A DNA stretch of 33,308 nt from an uncultured Clostridia bacterium. GTDB lineage: Bacteria; Bacillota; Clostridia; Lachnospirales; Lachnospiraceae. The stretch is taken from contig CANRWA010000039.1 of the NCBI GenBank assembly GCA_947643415.1, forward strand, positions 1 to 33,308. Reading direction: 5' to 3'. Shown here piece after piece: positions 1-7,696 of this stretch; the stretch's first letter is position 1; each line of letters begins with the position of its first letter. Below the pieces are notes generated by a model. The model saw nothing but the letters and a program-made list of their open reading frames with translations, was not told the DNA's origin and did no database searches. Position numbers and translations under genes: made by a program.

Positions 1-69
1 CACTGTTATGCGGTTTGTGAAGATTTATTTAGTTTACAAGTGTCGAAGACCCGACTTTTATGAATTTCC

Positions 70-98
70 TTGACAATCTGCCGATATATAAGTAGAAT
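70..98 (+). promoter_or_regulatory. Sigma-A promoter of the beta-propeller-like gene
   Basis: A perfect -35 box TTGACA (70-75) is followed, after a 17-base spacer, by the -10 box TAGAAT (93-98). Transcription should start near 105, about 48 bases before the ATG at 153. The AGGA at 141-144 serves as ribosome binding site. Bases 1-69 hold no gene I can recognise. A short GTCG/CGAC hairpin followed by TTTTA (42-60) could be the end of a terminator of an upstream plus-strand gene, but the 4-bp stem is too weak to call. Confidence 0.75.
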
Positions 99-152
99 TA
101 AAAATAAAGCCATAACACTTGAAGTGAAAAAAATCAAAAAAGGAATATTAAA

Positions 153-1295
153 ATGACAAATAATATGACAAATTTACTTGTACACAGGTGTACATACTGG
201 AAAGGAAAGCTATATTGTATAACAAGATCCCACAATCTTCTATTTAGTGTTGATCTGCAGGATGGAAAGATTGAATTGATTGATGTAATCCCAGAGAGAA
301 ATATCTTGGAGAGCTATTTACCAGGATACATGTCTGTATGGAATAACAAATTAATAATATCGCCAAATAAAACAAACAAAATATGGATTTATGATTTTAT
401 CTCCAAATACTGGAATAGTTATCCCATAAAAGGATATGATCATTGGGGATCTGGAGGAATTTATCAGGTTTATGAATATAATAATAAATTATTTTTAATT
501 GGCGGCAGTTATCCTGCCATCCTATGTCTGGACTTAGAAAATAACTCTTGCGAATATATTGAAAAACCATATGAGGAAGTAAAAGCCAGGCATGCAGAAA
601 TCAACTATTATTATTTTCGTGCTCATGGTGCCAGATTAGATAATACCCTGTATCTTGCGTCTTGTCTTGATAATTTTGTTTTGAAATTTAATATGGAAAC
701 ATTTAAACATCAATGGATCAAAATAGGAGATGATAACTTTGTATATTCCGGAATAGCATGGGATGGCCATAACTTCTGGATTGCACCACGATCAGGCAGT
801 GATATCGTTAAATGGGATGGCAAAGAAAAAATTAAAAAATTCCCTTTACCTGACAATTTAAAACAGCATACTGGATATATATGGGAAGCCTGCTACAATA
901 ACGGACAAATTATTTTTCCTGCCACTAATCATAAAAAAAGTATTATGATCAATGTACAGAATGATACTTTCGAGATTTATGACCAGCAGTATCCTCTCTA
1001 TACCAGGCTTGACAATGGTATGGTTGTAAATCAGACACTGGATGGAACTTTATCCGTAAAAGCAGAAAATATACCCGAAAAAATATTCTCTGCCTCAATT
1101 GAAACAGATCAGCTTATGCAATTTTACAAGGAAAAGAATATTAAGATATATAAAGGCCAAACAATATATTATGAAACTCTAAACAATCCAATGTTGTCTT
1201 TAGATGTTTTTCTAAAATTATCAACTTCAGATTCTCCCCAAAAAACAGATACAGACAATCAAATTGGAAAAACAATCTGGGAAAATATACGATAG
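153..1295 (+). CDS. Beta-propeller-like protein of unknown function
   Basis: This 380-residue protein has no signal peptide or membrane segment, so it is predicted to be cytoplasmic. It is built of repeating short beta-strand units rich in Trp, Tyr and Gly, such as WNNKLIISPNKTNKIWIYDF, YNNKLFLIGGSYPAILCLDL and WDGHNFWIAPRSGSDIVKWD. The pattern of about 45-50 residues per unit resembles a kelch or other beta-propeller fold. I recognise no catalytic motif and assign no function. It is the only plus-strand gene, is driven by its own sigma-A promoter, and converges on the phosphonate operon. Its base composition differs from the neighbours: two hand-counted 60-base lines (241-300 and 841-900) give 35-37% GC, against 50-52% in two lines from pepM and ppd. 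That hints at separate acquisition. It might bind or process a glycan, but only its location suggests this. Confidence 0.7.
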   Translation: MTNNMTNLLVHRCTYWKGKLYCITRSHNLLFSVDLQDGKIELIDVIPERNILESYLPGYMSVWNNKLIISPNKTNKIWIYDFISKYWNSYPIKGYDHWGSGGIYQVYEYNNKLFLIGGSYPAILCLDLENNSCEYIEKPYEEVKARHAEINYYYFRAHGARLDNTLYLASCLDNFVLKFNMETFKHQWIKIGDDNFVYSGIAWDGHNFWIAPRSGSDIVKWDGKEKIKKFPLPDNLKQHTGYIWEACYNNGQIIFPATNHKKSIMINVQNDTFEIYDQQYPLYTRLDNGMVVNQTLDGTLSVKAENIPEKIFSASIETDQLMQFYKEKNIKIYKGQTIYYETLNNPMLSLDVFLKLSTSDSPQKTDTDNQIGKTIWENIR

Positions 1296-1305
1296 CCCCC
1301 TGGAC

Positions 1306-1354
1306 AACAAGAAACATTATGGTGATCCCCTTTTTCACCATAATGTTTCTTGTT
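1306..1354. terminator. Perfect 20-bp inverted repeat between convergent genes
   Basis: The arms at 1306-1325 and 1335-1354 are perfectly complementary (20 bp), with a 9-base loop of mostly C and T. The element sits exactly between the stop of the plus-strand gene (1295) and the stop of pepM (1395), so a bidirectional transcription terminator is the obvious reading. Neither side carries a proper run of U directly after the stem, so intrinsic termination may be inefficient. The hairpin may act mainly as a 3'-end stabiliser. Confidence 0.6.
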
Positions 1355-1394
1355 CCTTACTATTAAATATTATATAATCACAGCAATTCATTTC

Positions 1395-2690
1395 CTACAA
1401 TTCATCAATCAACGTAATGATCTGACTAATGGGCATCAGTCTTGAATCAACCTCCTTCGCCCGATGATACTTCAATATATCCCTCGCCGTCTGCACCATG
1501 GCAGGGAAAGCACTCCGCATAAGTTGGTTGGCATAGATCACAATATTGACTCCATGCTTCTTTAATTCCTCTTCTGTAACTACATTAAAGGAAGAAGGGA
1601 CAACGACAATAGGGGTCTCTTTGTCATCTTCCCTAAACCTGTCACAAAACTCCAGAATTTCATCCGGCTCTTTCCTCCTGCTGTGGATCATAATACCGTC
1701 TGCCCCCGCTGCCACATAAGCATGCGCCCTGTTCAGGGCATCCTCCATACCCTGTTCCAGGATCAGGCTCTCTATTCTGGCAATGATCATAAAATCATCC
1801 GTCAACTGCACTTTTTTCCCGGCTGATATCTTCTCACTGAACTCTTCTATTGACGCCTGTGTCTGATTTACCTCTGTCCCAAACAGGGAGTTTTTCTTTA
1901 GACCTGTTTTATCTTCGATTATGACAGCCGAAACTCCCATCCGTTCCAGTGTCCTCACCATATATACAAAATGTTCCGCCAGCCCGCCGGTATCACCATC
2001 AAATATAACGGGTTTTGTTGTTACTTCCATAACATCATCAATAGTCCGGTAACGGGAAGTGGCATCCACCAGTTCAATATCCGGTTTCCCCTTTGCGGTG
2101 GAGTCACATAAAGAAGAGATCCACATGGCATCAAACTGGTCAAATTCCCCCTCATTTCCTACAATCGTCTTCTCTGCGATAAGGCCAGTCAGGCCATTGT
2201 GCACTTCAATCGCCTTTACCAGGGAACGGATATCGATCATCTGCCGCAGCCGTTTCCTGCGAAATTCTGGCATCGCCAGCTTCTCCCTGAGCTTGTCGTC
2301 AATCCTCTTTACAGACTCATTATAGGTATATACTGGTTCGATCAGTTCCCCACCGTTTTTTTCAAGGAGTTTCAGAACATTTTTGCGAATCGATGATGTC
2401 GGACCTGATTTCCAATTATCCCCATGAACGACATAATCCGGATTAATCTCGCGGAAAACCTCATCATACATGATGTCATGCTGAACGATGACACGCTCAA
2501 CCCCCGGAATATCTTTCACGATCTGAAGCCGCTGTTCAAAATCTACAGTTGGAAAACGGTTATACCGGATCATTGCCTGGTCACTCAAGACGCCAACCAC
2601 CACTTCCCCATATTGTCTGGCACAGTTAATTATATTCATATGCCCTTCGTGAATTACATCTGTACAAAAACAGGTATACACCGTTTTCAT
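1395..2690 (-). CDS. pepM: Phosphoenolpyruvate mutase with N-terminal cytidylyltransferase domain
   Basis: PEP mutase isomerises phosphoenolpyruvate to phosphonopyruvate, creating the C-P bond that begins nearly all known phosphonate biosynthesis. Residues 1 to about 140 form a nucleotidyltransferase domain of the glycerol-3-phosphate cytidylyltransferase type. It has the HxGH motif HEGH (14-17) and a late signature GPTSSIR (96-102) matching the family's ISTT-type motif, so it looks intact. Residues about 150-431 are the mutase barrel: HNGLTGLI (164-171), FDGDTGG (230-236) and the diagnostic EDKTGLKKNS (259-268). The EDKxxxKxNS motif separates PEP mutase from isocitrate lyase relatives. The gene is last in the six-gene operon, 36 bases after ppd, with ribosome binding site AGAAAGGAG. 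The product should be a soluble cytoplasmic enzyme. The fusion is odd because a stand-alone PntC lies two genes upstream. Confidence 0.95.
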   Translation of the reverse strand: MKTVYTCFCTDVIHEGHMNIINCARQYGEVVVGVLSDQAMIRYNRFPTVDFEQRLQIVKDIPGVERVIVQHDIMYDEVFREINPDYVVHGDNWKSGPTSSIRKNVLKLLEKNGGELIEPVYTYNESVKRIDDKLREKLAMPEFRRKRLRQMIDIRSLVKAIEVHNGLTGLIAEKTIVGNEGEFDQFDAMWISSLCDSTAKGKPDIELVDATSRYRTIDDVMEVTTKPVIFDGDTGGLAEHFVYMVRTLERMGVSAVIIEDKTGLKKNSLFGTEVNQTQASIEEFSEKISAGKKVQLTDDFMIIARIESLILEQGMEDALNRAHAYVAAGADGIMIHSRRKEPDEILEFCDRFREDDKETPIVVVPSSFNVVTEEELKKHGVNIVIYANQLMRSAFPAMVQTARDILKYHRAKEVDSRLMPISQIITLIDEL

Positions 2691-2726
2691 AATATCTCTT
2701 TTCTCCTTTCTGTGAGGAATCTTTAC

Positions 2727-3869
2727 TTATAAAGAATCCTGCAGGTATTTCATAAAATTCACCTTGTTTTCTACTGGTGTCGTAGTCGGTCTTCCCAGAT
2801 CCTCCCGTGTCCCGATCGCTGCTTTTATCTCAATAAAGGACAACTTGTCTCTTTCTGCTGCCCCCTCTAATTCCCTGTCAAGTTTATTTACAAGATCCTG
2901 TTCATTGTCAGCAGACAGAGTTGCTACATATGGATATCCACATGCTTTTGCTACCCCGGCAAGATCTATTTCATCCGCTACTGTAGGCATCCCTCCTACG
3001 CTTTCGTGCGCTCCATTATTGATCACAATATGGACCATGTTGGACGGTCTATGGCTGCCCAGGATTGCCAGGGAGCCCATATGCATAAGCACAGCACCAT
3101 CTCCGTCAACACACCACACCTTCCTCTCTGGCTTATTCAATGCGATGCCAAGCGCGATAGACGAGCTGTGCCCCATAGACCCCACCGTGAGGAAATCTGT
3201 CTCATGGCTCTCCCCATTTCTCTCGCGGATCTCAAATAACTCCCTGCCTGCCTTGCCAGTGGTCGCTACCACTACATCTCCCCTGCTGGCTTTCACAATA
3301 TGTTCGATGATCTCTTCCCTGCGCAGCGTATAAGGATTCTCATACTTCACCTCTCTGTCATAGGTCAGAGCTCCCTTCCTGACTACAAATGCCACACTTT
3401 TCCCACATTCCAGATATTTCCTGAAATCTGCCATAACAGAACGCAGGTGATCTTCTGTCACCCCTGGATCAATGACAAAGGAAGAAATGCCCATATCATC
3501 CAGCAGCTTTCGAGTCACCTTGCCCTGATAGATGTGCTGCGGCTCATCCTTAACTCCTGGTTCACCGCGCCAGCCAACAACAAATATTATGGGAATGCCA
3601 TACACTTCTTCACTTAGAAGAGACGCCACCGGGTTAATGATATTTCCCTCTCCTGAATTCTGCAGATAAACCAATGGAACCCGGCCGGTTGCCAGATGAT
3701 AACCCGCTGCCAGTGCCGTACAATTTCCCTCATTCGCACCAATGATATGGCGTTTCCCATCGATCCCGTAAGTATCCATCAGATAATCGCAGAGAGCCTT
3801 TAGCTGTGAGTCTGGAACTCCTGTATAAAAATCTGAACCGATCACATTGAGAAATGTTTCTGCCTTCAT
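2727..3869 (-). CDS. ppd: Phosphonopyruvate decarboxylase
   Basis: This thiamine-diphosphate enzyme decarboxylates phosphonopyruvate to phosphonoacetaldehyde, the irreversible step that pulls the unfavourable PEP mutase reaction forward. The 380 residues match the usual family length. The catalytic glutamate lies in GANEGN (E47). The ThDP/Mg site is the GDG(256-258)...NN(284-285) motif, with the Asn pair 26 residues after the GDG. The stretch NNGAHESVGGMPT (284-296) is highly typical of Ppd rather than of acetolactate synthase or sulfopyruvate decarboxylase. Its start codon overlaps the pntC stop in an ATGA (3866-3869), which implies translational coupling. The ribosome binding site is GAGGGG inside the end of pntC. 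Together with PepM it commits the operon to making, not degrading, phosphonates. Confidence 0.93.
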   Translation of the reverse strand: MKAETFLNVIGSDFYTGVPDSQLKALCDYLMDTYGIDGKRHIIGANEGNCTALAAGYHLATGRVPLVYLQNSGEGNIINPVASLLSEEVYGIPIIFVVGWRGEPGVKDEPQHIYQGKVTRKLLDDMGISSFVIDPGVTEDHLRSVMADFRKYLECGKSVAFVVRKGALTYDREVKYENPYTLRREEIIEHIVKASRGDVVVATTGKAGRELFEIRERNGESHETDFLTVGSMGHSSSIALGIALNKPERKVWCVDGDGAVLMHMGSLAILGSHRPSNMVHIVINNGAHESVGGMPTVADEIDLAGVAKACGYPYVATLSADNEQDLVNKLDRELEGAAERDKLSFIEIKAAIGTREDLGRPTTTPVENKVNFMKYLQDSL

Positions 3870-4582
3870 TTCCGCCCCTCCCCTGCATACCTCTGATAAG
3901 TGGGATCTATCTCACACAATTCCTCTATGGAATCAATCTCCACAATCTGACCCTGTGATATAGGATATACCACTAGTCTTAATTTGTCAAGATTATCATT
4001 TACGACCTCATCCCAAAATAGGTCCTCATAACCGCCTCTGTCATATGCCTGCCGGATCGCGTCATAAAGAATTTTGGCGTCTTTCTCTTTCAAATACGAG
4101 ATCCCCACCATATTCCAGGTGTCTGTCCCGCCTTTTCCTACACGCGAAATATAGTCTCCCTCCATATCAAACACCCAGTCATCCGAATATCCCCGAACCA
4201 TTTTACCATAATAACAGGACGAATTCAGGGACGCTCCCAGTATGTCCATATCAGAAAGCACTAAATCTGCTTCGCAGATAAAACAGTCCGCACTCCCCAG
4301 TACCTCTCCCACTGCATAAAGGGATGAGATATTATTTACTGTCTGATATTCAGTATTTTCAATAATCGAGATATTGTCATATTTCTCTTTAAGGTAAGCA
4401 AACTGGTCTCCCAGATAGCCAACCACTACATAGATCTGTTCTACCTTTCTCTTCTGCAGGCCTTGTATCACAGTCTCAATCATTGGTACGCCATTTACCG
4501 CTACCAATGGTTTTGGAATCTTCTCTGTGAGAGGCCGCATCCTCATTCCCATTCCTGCCGCCATTAAAATCGCTATTTCCAT
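3866..4582 (-). CDS. pntC: CTP:2-aminoethylphosphonate cytidylyltransferase
   Basis: This 238-residue nucleotidyltransferase starts with the classic sugar-nucleotide pyrophosphorylase loop, LMAAGMGMRMRPLTEKIPKP (6-25), where G10, G12, R14 and K24 bind the nucleotide and phosphate. CEADLVL, about 100 residues in, supplies the metal-binding Asp. In phosphonate operons this family (PntC) activates AEP to CMP-AEP, analogous to LicC making CDP-choline for LicD. The neighbours phnW, ppd and pepM fit exactly. I chose the ATG at 4582, which lies 6 bases after GGAGG. A GTG at 4588 overlaps the phnW stop but directly abuts the ribosome binding site. A choline- or ethanolamine-phosphate cytidylyltransferase (LicC-like) is the alternative, but without choline kinase or transporter genes here AEP is the likelier substrate. 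Confidence 0.85.
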   Translation of the reverse strand: MEIAILMAAGMGMRMRPLTEKIPKPLVAVNGVPMIETVIQGLQKRKVEQIYVVVGYLGDQFAYLKEKYDNISIIENTEYQTVNNISSLYAVGEVLGSADCFICEADLVLSDMDILGASLNSSCYYGKMVRGYSDDWVFDMEGDYISRVGKGGTDTWNMVGISYLKEKDAKILYDAIRQAYDRGGYEDLFWDEVVNDNLDKLRLVVYPISQGQIVEIDSIEELCEIDPTYQRYAGEGRK

Positions 4583-4584
4583 TC

Positions 4585-5733
4585 TCACCCTCCATACTGA
4601 ACAGGTACTGCTACTCCCATCTGCTCCAAGGCCTGTTCCAAAACAACAAAGAATTTTTCGATATCCTGTTCATCAATGGCTCCCAGGGCACATAAGCGGA
4701 ATGTGTCCATATCCGATATCTTTCCCGGATAGATCGTATAACCACGTTCGTAACAATAATCATGAACCTTTTCAAAATCCCAGTTTGGATCATCCGGATA
4801 AAGTATGGAGACCACCAGACCTGCCTGCCACTCCCGACGGATCAGGTCTTTAAACCCAAGCCGTCCGAGTCCTCTGTGAATTGCCTCAAATACCCTTGTA
4901 TGACGCGCCCATTTCGCATCCTCGCCCTCCCGAAAATATTCTTCCAGACCCTGCACGGCTGCATAGACAGTCTGTACAGGAGGCGTAAAATGCATTTCCC
5001 CTGTCGTCTCGAATATATGGTACTGCAGATACAGATTACAATAATAAGAACGTCTTGGATATTCGCTGGATGCCTCAATAAGCGATCTGTTTCCTATAAT
5101 GAAAGATAAGCCAGTCATTGCCATCAGCCCCTTCTGTGCTGATGCCATGCAAAAATCAATATTCTCACGTTCCATATCAATGGGACGCATGGCCAGTGTG
5201 GATGTGGTATCTACAGTAAATACGGCATCATGTCTGTGAACCAGCTCTCCTATCTCGCGAACCGGATTCAATATCCCTGTACCAGTCTCATTGTGGGTAG
5301 TATGCACCAGTGCGATATCCGGGTTGTCTGTAAGTACCTCTTCAATCACATCCAGATCCGGTAACTGGTCTTCCGGAAACTTCAAATCTATGTGGGGCAG
5401 GCCATAGTATTCACAGATCTCAACTGCCCGTGAACTATATGCACCATTATTGACCACCAGGATCTTCTTGTTCGCTGGCAGCAGGGAATTCAGGCAGACA
5501 TCAATATTCATGGTGCCCGATCCACAGAAAAGTACTGTTGTATATTTCTGTGGATCCGCATGAACGACACGCAGCAGATCACGCCGCAGATTTGCCATAA
5601 GTTCTGTGAATTCCTTTTCACGTGGGCATATATCCGGAACGATCTGTGCCATCTTCACCGTATCTGTGGTGGTGGATGGTCCAGGATTCAATAATATATT
5701 CCGCTTTATCCCTGATAATAATTCCCTATCCAT
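4585..5733 (-). CDS. phnW: 2-aminoethylphosphonate transaminase
   Basis: This class V, PLP-dependent aminotransferase interconverts phosphonoacetaldehyde and AEP with alanine/pyruvate as the partner pair. Here it should run toward AEP. The 382 residues open with ILLNPGPST (13-21), the phosphate- and substrate-binding start typical of PhnW. D175 (in FTVDTTST) and the Schiff-base lysine K201 (in SAQKGLMA) form the PLP site. The start is ATG at 5733, five bases after a GGAGG that overlaps the stop of the upstream LicD gene. An in-frame TTG at 5745 lies before the ribosome binding site and is unlikely. No phosphonoacetaldehyde hydrolase (phnX) accompanies it, so a catabolic role is not supported. 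The gene ends 2 bases before pntC. Confidence 0.93.
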   Translation of the reverse strand: MDRELLSGIKRNILLNPGPSTTTDTVKMAQIVPDICPREKEFTELMANLRRDLLRVVHADPQKYTTVLFCGSGTMNIDVCLNSLLPANKKILVVNNGAYSSRAVEICEYYGLPHIDLKFPEDQLPDLDVIEEVLTDNPDIALVHTTHNETGTGILNPVREIGELVHRHDAVFTVDTTSTLAMRPIDMERENIDFCMASAQKGLMAMTGLSFIIGNRSLIEASSEYPRRSYYCNLYLQYHIFETTGEMHFTPPVQTVYAAVQGLEEYFREGEDAKWARHTRVFEAIHRGLGRLGFKDLIRREWQAGLVVSILYPDDPNWDFEKVHDYCYERGYTIYPGKISDMDTFRLCALGAIDEQDIEKFFVVLEQALEQMGVAVPVQYGG

Positions 5734-5735
5734 AC

Positions 5736-7664
5736 TTACCTCCAATATTCTTTATATTCCATATCATACAGCGGCGAACCCAGCCCCAGGATCTTTTTCT
5801 CCCAGATAGCCCTTGTATCTTCCCCTGCAAACTCAGTCAGTAATTCTACATATACTTCTTTCATCTGTTCTGACTGCACGACCACAGTATCTGCATGGAC
5901 AACCCCCGGCATATTACAGAAAGATTTCAGCATCTCTTTCGCACGGTCATCTTCCGGTCCGATCTCATCCATCACAAAGGGTGGAATATAGACCAGTTTC
6001 TCGGTATATTTTTTCAGGTTCCTTGCATAAAAAAATGGGTGTATCGTCATTCCATAATTATACTCATCGTAGGGGCACTGGATCACGATCTTGTCCGGAT
6101 GGTGGTTCTCAAAATTATATTCTTCATAAGAAGTGATGGCCACATTTTCCGGATAGCCTGTCTCATAATGAGGTTCTTCTGATCTTACCCTTCCATAATG
6201 ATCTTTGTAATAGTATGGTGCTGGGATAACGACAACAGAAATGTCTTTATCGGCTGTTGCTGCCTGCCATACACTTTCCATAGCCCCCCATAAGGAAGGC
6301 TTATATGGCACAAAAACGATTTCCTCTCTCGCTTTCAGTTCCTTTTCTGCGCTGCCCGAAAGACACTCCTCAAATACAGAAAGTTCTCCCAAAAGCTCTT
6401 CTAATGAATGGTCTGTATCTGTATCTTGCGGCTGTTCCTGTACATTCTGATGCAGCAGAAAGATTGTCTCACAATACTTCTCCAGCACCCCCACTGTGTC
6501 TGTCCCTTCTCCTCTCTCTTCCTCGATCAATGTGCCAATCTCAATGGCTACATTTTGACATTCACCAAGAATGCCAGGTACCTGGTCCACTGCTCCCTTT
6601 CTGATGAAACTCCTGACCTCTTCATGTGCCTCGTGAAAGAGAGGAAGAAATCCCATTATTTTAGCCTGCAATGTCTCTTTCGGCAGACGTGCCATCTCTG
6701 TCTCTTCCATTTCTTTTTGCGAAAACCGATATTCAAATAACTGCCCGGCACTTTCTTCTTCCAGAAATTTCTGTTGTTCTGCATAGGAAGGATATTCATG
6801 GGCGCTCCCCGTACGAATCGGATTCATCCAGCCTGCCCCATATTTTTTCCTGAGAAGATCTCCATATCCCACGGGCACAACGATCTCTGTATCTTCATAA
6901 GGCACCGCTACCCCCTCTTCATAGCTTTCTCTGGGAAAACGGTACTCACGGTTCCGTCTCCACAATGCCAGATTTGTGACCTCCCCTGCCCCGGTTCCTG
7001 CATATCGGGGCGCTACCTTCTTTTCCAGAAGGGCATACAATTGTTGTTTTATCGGTCTGCCCCGGTCAAATGTAATGCCACAAAGCTTCTCTGCATGCTG
7101 AATATGGTTTTCCAATTCTGCCGGATCCGCTTGCAGCACTCCCTCTTTATCCAGACGGATCTCATTAATCAGTGTATACAAATACCGCACCAGTTCAAAA
7201 TATTCTTCTTCCTCCTCCGGGTCAGACGGAAGTTCATCCAGACAATATATGTCAAGACCTGCTACATAGGGAAACCCATGATATTTTTCCAACATCTCCC
7301 CCTCGAGCACAAGAACCTGGGAATTGATGATTCTGCCGATCGGATGATCAAAGTCATCTGACCATCGGTAATCCATAAACCAGCATCCATTGGATAACTC
7401 CTGATCCGCCACTGAACGGAACCGGTCATAATCCGCCCTTAGCATACAGAGGTCAATATCATCATCCCAGGGAATCCTCCCTCCATGGCGAACTGCTCCG
7501 AGCAGCGTCCCCCATTCAGCAAAATACCGGATATTATGCTTATGGCAGATTCCCTGGAATATCTCCAATACTTCCATCTGCGCCGCCCATGCCCGCTTCA
7601 TCAGACTGGATATATAAAAACCTTCCCTTACTTCATCTTCAAAATAAGAATCTGGAAATTCCAT
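5736..7664 (-). CDS. LicD-family transferase, second copy with shortened C-terminus
   Basis: LicD-type enzymes move a phosphorylated alcohol such as phosphocholine from its CDP form onto a glycan. This 642-residue copy has the LicD core near its N-terminus: GTLLG (52-56), then RHGGRIPWDDDID (59-71), whose Asp cluster is the metal/catalytic site. A helical, Glu-rich linker (about 300-430) leads to a domain from about 445 resembling half of a CDP-glycerol glycerophosphotransferase-like GT-B fold (VFVPYKPSLWGAMESVWQAA). The protein stops 16 residues into the segment beginning GLGSP (627), where its upstream paralog continues for about 147 more residues, so the GT-B-like domain is incomplete. The start at 7664 is set by GGAGG six bases upstream. 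The first 11 codons are nearly identical in DNA to the paralog, marking a tandem duplication. The expected donor is CMP-AEP; the acceptor is unknown. Confidence 0.85.
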   Translation of the reverse strand: MEFPDSYFEDEVREGFYISSLMKRAWAAQMEVLEIFQGICHKHNIRYFAEWGTLLGAVRHGGRIPWDDDIDLCMLRADYDRFRSVADQELSNGCWFMDYRWSDDFDHPIGRIINSQVLVLEGEMLEKYHGFPYVAGLDIYCLDELPSDPEEEEEYFELVRYLYTLINEIRLDKEGVLQADPAELENHIQHAEKLCGITFDRGRPIKQQLYALLEKKVAPRYAGTGAGEVTNLALWRRNREYRFPRESYEEGVAVPYEDTEIVVPVGYGDLLRKKYGAGWMNPIRTGSAHEYPSYAEQQKFLEEESAGQLFEYRFSQKEMEETEMARLPKETLQAKIMGFLPLFHEAHEEVRSFIRKGAVDQVPGILGECQNVAIEIGTLIEEERGEGTDTVGVLEKYCETIFLLHQNVQEQPQDTDTDHSLEELLGELSVFEECLSGSAEKELKAREEIVFVPYKPSLWGAMESVWQAATADKDISVVVIPAPYYYKDHYGRVRSEEPHYETGYPENVAITSYEEYNFENHHPDKIVIQCPYDEYNYGMTIHPFFYARNLKKYTEKLVYIPPFVMDEIGPEDDRAKEMLKSFCNMPGVVHADTVVVQSEQMKEVYVELLTEFAGEDTRAIWEKKILGLGSPLYDMEYKEYWR

Positions 7665-7696
7665 AGCATACCTCCAATGGGTTGTCCCAAGTACTT

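Noticed and set aside
4585..5733. Phosphonate degradation (AEP use as phosphorus or nitrogen source) as the role of phnW.
   Set aside because: No phosphonoacetaldehyde hydrolase, phosphonoacetate pathway or phosphonate transporter gene is present, while pepM and ppd are specific to synthesis.
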